From the IMG/VR virus record IMGVR_UViG_3300034062_007046, positions 1 through 64,000 of that record: 64,000 nucleotides of DNA. The stretch is one strand, 5' to 3'. A program made the position numbers and the translations under genes. This DNA comes from a virus. This document shows positions 8,171-15,000 of this stretch, piece by piece (positions within the stretch are counted from its first letter, which is position 1; each line of letters starts with the position of its first letter). The notes under the pieces were generated by a model. That model saw only the letters and a list, made by a program, of their open reading frames with translations. It did not search any database and was not told where the DNA came from.

Positions 8171-8353
8171 ATGAAATTATCAGATCAAGCACTATCATGC
8201 GTAATGGTTGCACTACAAAAGTCACTAATGGAACAAAGCGATATTGTTCCAACATTGAAGGGTCTTGAATTTATTGCAGATCCAAATGAAGAGTTAGTTG
8301 TTACAAATCCGCCAAAACAAATTTTATTTAGTGACGAACAAGAAGAGGCGTAA
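8171..8353 (+). CDS. Small conserved-looking phage protein, function unknown
   Basis: A 60-aa protein with a strong GGAG 7 nt before the ATG. The sequence contains LSDQALSCVMVALQKSLMEQ, a probable amphipathic helix, then DIVPTLKGLEF and VVTNPP near residues 39-44. I recall this helix plus TNPP arrangement as a recurrent small protein in T4-like aquatic phages, but I cannot attach a function. It begins the unit that carries the sigma-factor gene. Confidence 0.7.
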   Translation: MKLSDQALSCVMVALQKSLMEQSDIVPTLKGLEFIADPNEELVVTNPPKQILFSDEQEEA

Positions 8354-8356
8354 AAA

Positions 8357-8617
8357 ATGCCAATGTATGAATATCGCTGCAAGTTTTGTGAAAAAAACTT
8401 CAAAACTATGCACAGCATTACCGAACAATTGCATGATTGCGAGCATTGTAGTGGTAAAGACACTTTAGAAAAAATACCTTCCTTGTTAACGTCATACAGT
8501 CGTCAAAAATCAGAACGAGAAGTAGCTGGTGAACGAGTAGAAAAAGCTATTGAAGATAACAGAAAGTTACTATTAGACCATCAAGCAGAATTAAAAAATA
8601 GAGTTTACAAACCATGA
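8357..8617 (+). CDS. FmdB-like zinc-ribbon protein
   Basis: An 86-aa protein starting PMYEYRCKFC. C8, C11, C28 and C31 form two CxxC knuckles separated by 16 residues, which is the pattern and position of the FmdB zinc ribbon. The rest (about 45-86) is a charged helix ending RVYKP. The family was named as a putative regulator but its true activity is unsettled. In this context, two genes upstream of a late sigma factor, a transcription-linked role is possible but unproven. GAGG precedes the ATG. The 3' end overlaps the next gene by 4 nt. Confidence 0.75.
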   Translation: MPMYEYRCKFCEKNFKTMHSITEQLHDCEHCSGKDTLEKIPSLLTSYSRQKSEREVAGERVEKAIEDNRKLLLDHQAELKNRVYKP

Positions 8618-8922
8618 CAGTTTTATTTGCAACACTTTTTATCTTATCTTTAATAACCAACATTCTATTAGTTTGGTACATCCAAAAACTTGTTAATAAC
8701 TTAAAGAGTGGGGTTAAAAACATTGATGAGTTGCAAGAATTATTGGAAGAATATTCATCTTCCTTACAAGAAATGTCAAATTTAGATGAATATTATGGCG
8801 ACACCACCATCAATGGAGCCGTGAAAAATACAAAAATGGTTATTGAAGCTTGTAAATTTTATAAAAATTCCGTTTTGGAAATAGAAGAAGAGGTGGCAGT
8901 TGACAAAGAGCAAAACGGATAA
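8614..8922 (+). CDS. Small N-terminally membrane-anchored protein, function unknown
   Basis: The 102-aa product begins with a hydrophobic segment of about 20 residues (VLFATLFILSLITNILLVWY, residues 3-22), best read as a signal anchor. An acidic, largely helical cytoplasmic or periplasmic part follows and contains DEYYGDTTINGAVKNTK (about residues 67-83). The YYGDxTI element recurs in small proteins next to gp55 in T4-like aquatic phages as far as I recall. The start overlaps the FmdB-like stop (ATGA), and the stop lies 23 nt inside the sigma-factor gene. Confidence 0.68.
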   Translation: MTVLFATLFILSLITNILLVWYIQKLVNNLKSGVKNIDELQELLEEYSSSLQEMSNLDEYYGDTTINGAVKNTKMVIEACKFYKNSVLEIEEEVAVDKEQNG

Positions 8923-9577
8923 TCAATATTTTACAAAACAGCATGAAGATGCAATTTTAGAATACGCTTCAATTTTAGACCATAGAAGAAAAAGCGAGCT
9001 ATACAAGAATTTTATACAACCAGCTTTTGACGAAATGGTTAATAAAATAGTTTTTACATATAAATTTAATACTCTTCCAAACATAGAAGATTTAAAAGAT
9101 GAATGTAAAACGTGGCTAACCACAATCTTAGATAAGTTTGATACTTCTAAAGGCTCCAAGGCTTTTTCTTATTTTTCCGTTATAACTAAAAATTGGTTTA
9201 TCCACAAAGTTAAAAAAAATAACAATAAAAAAGAAATATATCTTGAAGATATGTTACTTTCTGGTAGCGAAGAAGAATTAGAATATAATGAAAATTATAT
9301 AAAAACAAGAGAACAAGAAGAGTTCTGGTCGGCTTTTAATGGTGAAATGAGCAACTGGTCTGATAAAAAAATGAAGGGTAATGAGGAAAAAGTTTACAAG
9401 GCGATACAAATACTTTTTAAAGATAGCGATAGCATAGAAATTTTTAATAAAAAAGCTATTTATTTATATATTCGCGAGATGACTGGTTTAAACACCAAAC
9501 AAGTTGTTAGTAACCTAAAAAAGTTCAAAGTCAAATATCAGACATTCAAAAAAAGCTGGGACGACGGAGACATATGA
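8900..9577 (+). CDS. 55: T4 gp55-like late-transcription sigma factor
   Basis: The 225-aa protein resembles the sigma-70 region 2-like T4 gp55, which directs host RNA polymerase to late promoters. The helix FNTLPNIEDLKDECKTWLTTIL followed by KFDTSKGSKAFSYFS and VITKNWFIHKVKK (about residues 50-105) is the conserved core-binding and promoter-binding part. The chosen start is TTG at 8900, because AGGTGG lies just upstream and the frame opens inside the previous gene; a downstream ATG would remove part of the protein. It overlaps the next gene by 4 nt. Its presence predicts TATAA-like late promoters ahead of the virion genes. Assignment rests on pattern recognition only. Confidence 0.75.
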   Translation: MTKSKTDNQYFTKQHEDAILEYASILDHRRKSELYKNFIQPAFDEMVNKIVFTYKFNTLPNIEDLKDECKTWLTTILDKFDTSKGSKAFSYFSVITKNWFIHKVKKNNNKKEIYLEDMLLSGSEEELEYNENYIKTREQEEFWSAFNGEMSNWSDKKMKGNEEKVYKAIQILFKDSDSIEIFNKKAIYLYIREMTGLNTKQVVSNLKKFKVKYQTFKKSWDDGDI

Positions 9578-9879
9578 CAGTTAAAAAGTCTAAAGCACTT
9601 GATGAATACTTAGAAGAAGCGACCCAGAACATATCTAACGATAGGGCTGTCGCTTCTAAGCTTTTATTAGATCTTGTCAATGAAATGTCCCAAACAACTG
9701 ATAAATATAAGCATAAAGATTTTGGCGAAGTAGCAAGTAAATATTTAGAAACTTTGCAAAGATCAAATGAGCAATTAGTAAAAATAGCTTCAATAATACA
9801 AAAAAAAGAAGGAGCGCAAGAATCTCTATCTGGAAAGGAGAAAGACGAGATTTTTGACATGATAAAGGAGGAAAAGTAA
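9574..9879 (+). CDS. Small helical protein, possibly the small terminase subunit (gp16-like)
   Basis: A 101-aa, almost entirely helical protein. NDRAVASKLLLDLVNEMSQ and DFGEVASKYLETLQRSNEQLVKIA form two amphipathic helices. This resembles the central helical pair of T4 gp16, where a short linker joins helices ending near a lysine-rich stretch (here IIQKKEG). The family is poorly conserved, so the match is only suggestive, and a gp33-like coactivator is an alternative given the adjacent gp55-like gene. CGGAG lies 5 nt before the ATG, which overlaps the sigma-factor stop. A strong AGGAGG for the next gene sits within its last codons. Confidence 0.45.
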   Translation: MTVKKSKALDEYLEEATQNISNDRAVASKLLLDLVNEMSQTTDKYKHKDFGEVASKYLETLQRSNEQLVKIASIIQKKEGAQESLSGKEKDEIFDMIKEEK

Positions 9880-9882
9880 AAA

Positions 9883-11106
9883 ATGTCTGATCGTTTAAAA
9901 CCTTCTCCTCTAAAAACATTTGAAGGCGGGCTAAATCCAATATCGGACCAAAAAATTGGTCCGATGATAGATACAAAAACTTCAACACCGCAAGGGATGT
10001 TGAAATGGATAGCCGAAAATAAAATATATAATACTGACCTTTTAGAGGGCGTATCCGAGTTTAAAGGTCAGGTATACCGAATAGTTGATCCAAAGTTATC
10101 AAATATAAAAGATAATGCTTATGGTACTAATTTTCTAAAAAAATTAAATGTAGAGCATTTAGTATGTAAGGTGCGAATACCAGAAATTCATACGCATTTA
10201 CCAGTTCCTTCTACTTTTGATGAATCTAAGCAAGATAAATCCATCATTGATTTATACCAAGACTTTATTTATGAGCCTAAATACGGTATGGTCTCACCAA
10301 TATCGGTAGGTGACATCGTAACTTGTACTTTTGGTAATTTAAAGACATTTTCAGACGGTAAAATTGTTGCAAAAGTCTCTTCCGCGTCAGATGGACAAGG
10401 AGCAGTAAAACCAGTAGGTGCCTCTGGTGCTAAACAAGATGTCAAAAAAGAATTTGAAAAAACTCAAAAATATAAAGATTTAATTGGTCAAGTCCCTGTA
10501 AACATTAACAAAGTATTTGATACGGATCTAATTTCTTTAGATGATTTTAAAGCTTTCTTCAAAAAAACTAAAAGAGCTGAGAACTACTATGAATCATTTA
10601 AAGCTTTATTTAAAAAATATGGAGTCGACACACCAGCAAAAGTTGCTTCTTTATTAGGACAAATATCAGTTGAAACTGGTAATTTAAAGTTCGTTAAAGA
10701 GCTTGCTTCCGTGTATAACAAGAAAGATCCGAAGGATCCGAATGAAGAGGTTGGTTCTTTATATGAAGGTAGAAAAACCCTTGGGAATACTCAAGTAGGC
10801 GATGGTCCAAAGTTTATAGGAAGAGGTTTAGTGCAATTAACTGGTCGAGCAAATTATGAATCTGCTGGAAAAAGTCTTGGAATAGATTTAACAAGTGATC
10901 CCGAGCTGGTATCTTCATCCCCATTATTGGCTGCTGAAACTGCATTTTTATTTTTTAAACAAAAAGGACTATTTGATGTAGCTGCACGAAATGATTTTAA
11001 TGAAGTGACAAAAAGAGTGAATGGAAAAAAAATGTTAGAAAAAGAAAAACGCTTAGAATATACTGTAAATAATTTAAAGATATTAGAAAAATATGTAAAA
11101 TCTTAG
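9883..11106 (+). CDS. Baseplate spike protein with C-terminal GH19 lysozyme/chitinase domain
   Basis: The protein (407 aa) has an N-terminal part (about residues 1-165) with beta-rich character typical of spike OB-like domains (GMVSPISVGDIVTCTFGNL). After a linker comes a GH19 domain (about 215-400). E264 in GQISVETGN is the expected general acid, and E295 in LYEGRKTLGNT plus KFIGRGLVQLTGRANY (about 311-326) are family hallmarks. GH19 enzymes in phages cut peptidoglycan. Fusion to a spike parallels T4 gp5, although T4 uses a different lysozyme fold. No other endolysin is seen in the window. A perfect AGGAGG lies 10 nt before the ATG, so translation is probably strong. Confidence 0.82.
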   Translation: MSDRLKPSPLKTFEGGLNPISDQKIGPMIDTKTSTPQGMLKWIAENKIYNTDLLEGVSEFKGQVYRIVDPKLSNIKDNAYGTNFLKKLNVEHLVCKVRIPEIHTHLPVPSTFDESKQDKSIIDLYQDFIYEPKYGMVSPISVGDIVTCTFGNLKTFSDGKIVAKVSSASDGQGAVKPVGASGAKQDVKKEFEKTQKYKDLIGQVPVNINKVFDTDLISLDDFKAFFKKTKRAENYYESFKALFKKYGVDTPAKVASLLGQISVETGNLKFVKELASVYNKKDPKDPNEEVGSLYEGRKTLGNTQVGDGPKFIGRGLVQLTGRANYESAGKSLGIDLTSDPELVSSSPLLAAETAFLFFKQKGLFDVAARNDFNEVTKRVNGKKMLEKEKRLEYTVNNLKILEKYVKS

Positions 11107-11113
11107 GATAACT

Positions 11114-12001
11114 ATGCTGGATATATTTAAAACCATATGGGAAAATGAAAATTCCGTAAACGCTGAACAAGGATTCCAAAATGGAGTGCTCTATGAGCCT
11201 GCCAATAATCCTATGTTTTTGCAATCAGGTGCAGAAAAAGTAATAAAAGGACAAAATAATACTTATATAGTATTAGGTAGAGATAGACCAGGCGGATTAG
11301 ACAGTGGATATGGATCAAAAGGTCACGAAAAAGCGGGTGCGATAGATATAGTAGTTGGTCGCTTATCTTCTGTAGATGCTACAACTTTAAATGGCTATGT
11401 TGACCCAAGTTTTGGCGCGGATGGGGCAAGAATATATTTAAGTCAAAAAACAGATGTCGATACAAATTTTGGCATAGCTGAAGGCAGAACTGGTAGCTCA
11501 ATAGCTTTATCTGCGGTAGCTTTAAAGGCGGATGATATTAGAGTAATAGCAAGAAATTCTTTAAAATTAGTTACTAATACAGACGCCTTCCTTTCTACTG
11601 GTGATAGAGCAGTCCTGTCCAGCGGCGTACAGCTAATAAATAATGCGGATGATAGCGAACTTCAACCGATACCAAAAGGAGATAATTTAGTAAAAGCAAT
11701 CAACGAGTTGTTAGAGCAAGTATTAGCCTTGAATGGCATAGTAGACCAATTCATGAAAGCACAAAAGATAATGAATGATGAGCTAACTAATCACACCCAC
11801 TATTCTCCTTTCTATGGGCTTATTAGCTCGCCATCCCCAGAGGCGTTACCAGCGGGGATTACAACTTCTTTAAAAATGCTTGCTAAGGTTGAGCAGCAGC
11901 TTAGTTTTCACGTTGTTAATCTTATGTCGTATAGAACAAAATATTTATTTGCCAGTTCAACAGACACATATATAAACAGCTCTTATCACTATTTAAATTA
12001 A
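11114..12001 (+). CDS. Virion structural protein near the spike, function unknown
   Basis: The 295-aa protein follows the spike-lysozyme gene by 7 nt and precedes the 1920-aa protein by 1 nt. It has a glycine-rich middle (RPGGLDSGYGSKGHEKAG near residues 57-74) and a short-period beta stretch LSAVALKADDIRVIARNSLKLVT (about 131-153) like beta-helical spike proteins. A C-terminal helical part follows. Its position suggests a baseplate hub or spike-associated component. I do not recognise a named family. GGA is the only Shine-Dalgarno-like element. Confidence 0.68.
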   Translation: MLDIFKTIWENENSVNAEQGFQNGVLYEPANNPMFLQSGAEKVIKGQNNTYIVLGRDRPGGLDSGYGSKGHEKAGAIDIVVGRLSSVDATTLNGYVDPSFGADGARIYLSQKTDVDTNFGIAEGRTGSSIALSAVALKADDIRVIARNSLKLVTNTDAFLSTGDRAVLSSGVQLINNADDSELQPIPKGDNLVKAINELLEQVLALNGIVDQFMKAQKIMNDELTNHTHYSPFYGLISSPSPEALPAGITTSLKMLAKVEQQLSFHVVNLMSYRTKYLFASSTDTYINSSYHYLN

Positions 12002-12002
12002 C

Positions 12003-15000
12003 ATGAACCCTTTTGAAAAAATAAAAATTCCAAAACCACCTTCTATACCTTTTCACTTAATAAAAGAGCCTTCTTTCTTCGTTGAAGGAGAGGAGTATCC
12101 TTTATCTAACGTTGTGGTGACGAATAAAAAGCTAAGTATCAATACACCAGTAATAGTCTTAGAAGAGAGTGTAGGCTTTGAGGCGCGTTGGGCTAAAATA
12201 ATTATACAAAATAGTAGTGGAGCTTTTGAATTAAAAGGCTTTGTATTAAAAAAGGCGTTAGTCGCGGTAGCGGATGCAAAACCGTTTATACCTGCAAACA
12301 TTGAACCGTCAAATTTACCAAATTCGCAAGCGCCAGAAATTGATTGGAGACTGCAACCCTCTAATCGTTTTTTTTCTGACGACAAAAGAGGGCTTTATTG
12401 CGTAACCTACGACACTGGTGTAGAGAAGCTTGATAATAATTTAGAAGATGTAATGTTACAAGCTTTATATTCTTCCATAGAATTAATTCTAAAAGATACT
12501 GGAAAAAATTTTTCTCAAGAGTATGCAAAAAGCTTACAAGACAATTATTATCTTTTCGGACAAGCCGAAGCTGTTGATTTTTCATTTAGATTTTGTTCTA
12601 CTTTAAGAGTTTTAGTAACTGTTCCTAAAAAATATGTTGAATCCACGGTAGTACAAAAAAATACCGTTGAATCGATTCAAGATCCAGCAAAAGAATCTGC
12701 TACCGTTAAGAATGACGAAAATACTGTTGCACAATCACAACAAAAACAACCCAACCAGCCAGCAAAAAAAAGATATATAGATATAAAGTTTAATAATTAC
12801 GAAGAATATGACACTTTTTTTAAGCAAATATCACATATTGGAAAATTTAGTATACCAGCTGGTGTATTAAACCAAAAGGATGTAATTTTTAAATCAAGAG
12901 ACTGGATTATTGAGCCAAATGGCGTAAACATAAATTTTGCCAATGACGCGGCAGAAATAGTCGAAATGAGGGACTTGATTGACGTATTGATAATCCAGAA
13001 CACACCAGAAAATAAAAAAAATGAAATTTTTCCAGACCTTCCTTCAGTTAAAAAAGACTCAATATATGGTCTTAGTATAACTGCTGTTGAAAATAATTGG
13101 GAATTGCCAATTGAAATACCAAATTGGTCTGGTAAGCTTTTACTAAAAATAAACGCAGATGATTTAAAAATCTCGTACATCAGATTTGATACAAATAAAA
13201 ACGAACAAATTCCTTTAAACATTGGAGTTTTAAAATTTCTTGAAACTGATACAATAAAGTCTAAAAAAAATGTTAATTATGTTTTGCAAAGACTGTTGAG
13301 TAAAGCAAAATACGAATACGCTTCTATTTTAAAAAATCAAAGTAGTGAGCTTGCCAATGATGTGATTATAAAAAGATATGGTCCAGACTGCTTAGAGCTG
13401 ATTAATTTTAAACAAATTCTTCAAAGCGACATTGAAGCCATTAATGATGAATTTATAGAAGGAATCGATGATAAAGAAGAAAGCATCTCGGATGTATTAT
13501 TAATTGAAGATTTAGACTATGAAAGAAATATGTCTAATTTTATAAAAAAATATTACTATGCTTCTGCCGCAAAAGACGGAAAAGTGACTTCTGTGGAAGT
13601 TAGACCATTAGATGTCACCCAGTGTGTTAAAAATTCTTATGCTTTATTAAATAACTCTATAGCAAGAGGAGAAAATATATTAGAAACTGGCGATAAATTT
13701 TTAAATAAATTTGTAAGATTAAAAAAGAGAGATAGAGAAAAACAAATAGAAAGAGAAGGAAACGACCTACTAAAAGCAGTCTTTAATCCAAAAGGAATCA
13801 GAAGCAAAGCAATAAGAAGAATATTAGACATAGATAAGCCAAGCAAGAATTTAACTTCTTATGAAAAATTTAATTTTTATGTTCTGCCTGCAATTAAAGA
13901 AATAAACTTAAATGCATTATTGATAGAAACATTGAAATGTAGCAGCGCCAACCTGAGCCCAGATCAGTTTAGAGATTTATTAAATAAATATAATAAAGCA
14001 AAGAAAGCTATAGAAGCTGCCGCATTTGCTACAGTATGCAATCCATACCTTGTTGCTGGCATGAAAAAATTTAATTCTTTCCAGTTACCAACGTTTCCTA
14101 CAATAAATAATAATAAAAATTTAGCAGATGAGTTAACAAACTTAGCAATAAATATAATACAGCAGATATTAATAATAAGTATAAGGTTGACTTTAACTGG
14201 TTCAATAAATCAATGTGCTTCGGATAAAAATAAAGCTACCAACCCAGGGTCTGCCAATTCTCCTACAAATTTAGCAGATGCATTTGGTGATACGCCGAAC
14301 GACGATCCAGCTGTAAATGATACTATTGATGATATTTTTGGTATTGATCCAAATAATATTGGCGGATCAGATATTGAAAAATTACAAGCATTAGATGAAG
14401 CCCGAGCTCAAGCAAAAGAAAAATTAAAAAACTTGTTAGAAAATCTTATGTGTGTTCTAACAACTAAAGAAATATGCGACTTGCTTAGAGGCAAGACAGT
14501 AGAAGCCGATACTTATGAAATAATTAAATCAGTTATTAGAAATAAAAGCAAAGATCTTGCAGACGATTTCTCTACTAATGAAGACATTTCTGCACTTTTT
14601 ATAAAATTAGGCAATTCAATAAGTTTACAGATATGCGACGACATATTAGCTAATCCAAATAATTTACTACCAGCTAATCCGCTTTGCGATGATGGCTCTT
14701 TAGAAAATGCAAGAAGAAAGCTGTTAGAAGACAAAAATTTGCCTCCCGATGTGATTGACGCAATCATAGACGACATCAAAGGTAAAGAGGCTAAAAACGT
14801 AGAAGATATTCTTAAGTTTTTAGATTCTGACAATCCGTTTGACGCTACTAATATTCCAAGTGTTCTTTGCCAAAAGGGACCAAATGGAGAAACTATACCC
14901 CCAGTAATAGATGTTGGCGTGCCTCTGGATAGTTTCAAAAGTATGTTGGATATGCTTTTGAAAAATACATATTTAACGTTTAATCAGGAAGCTCTGGAGT

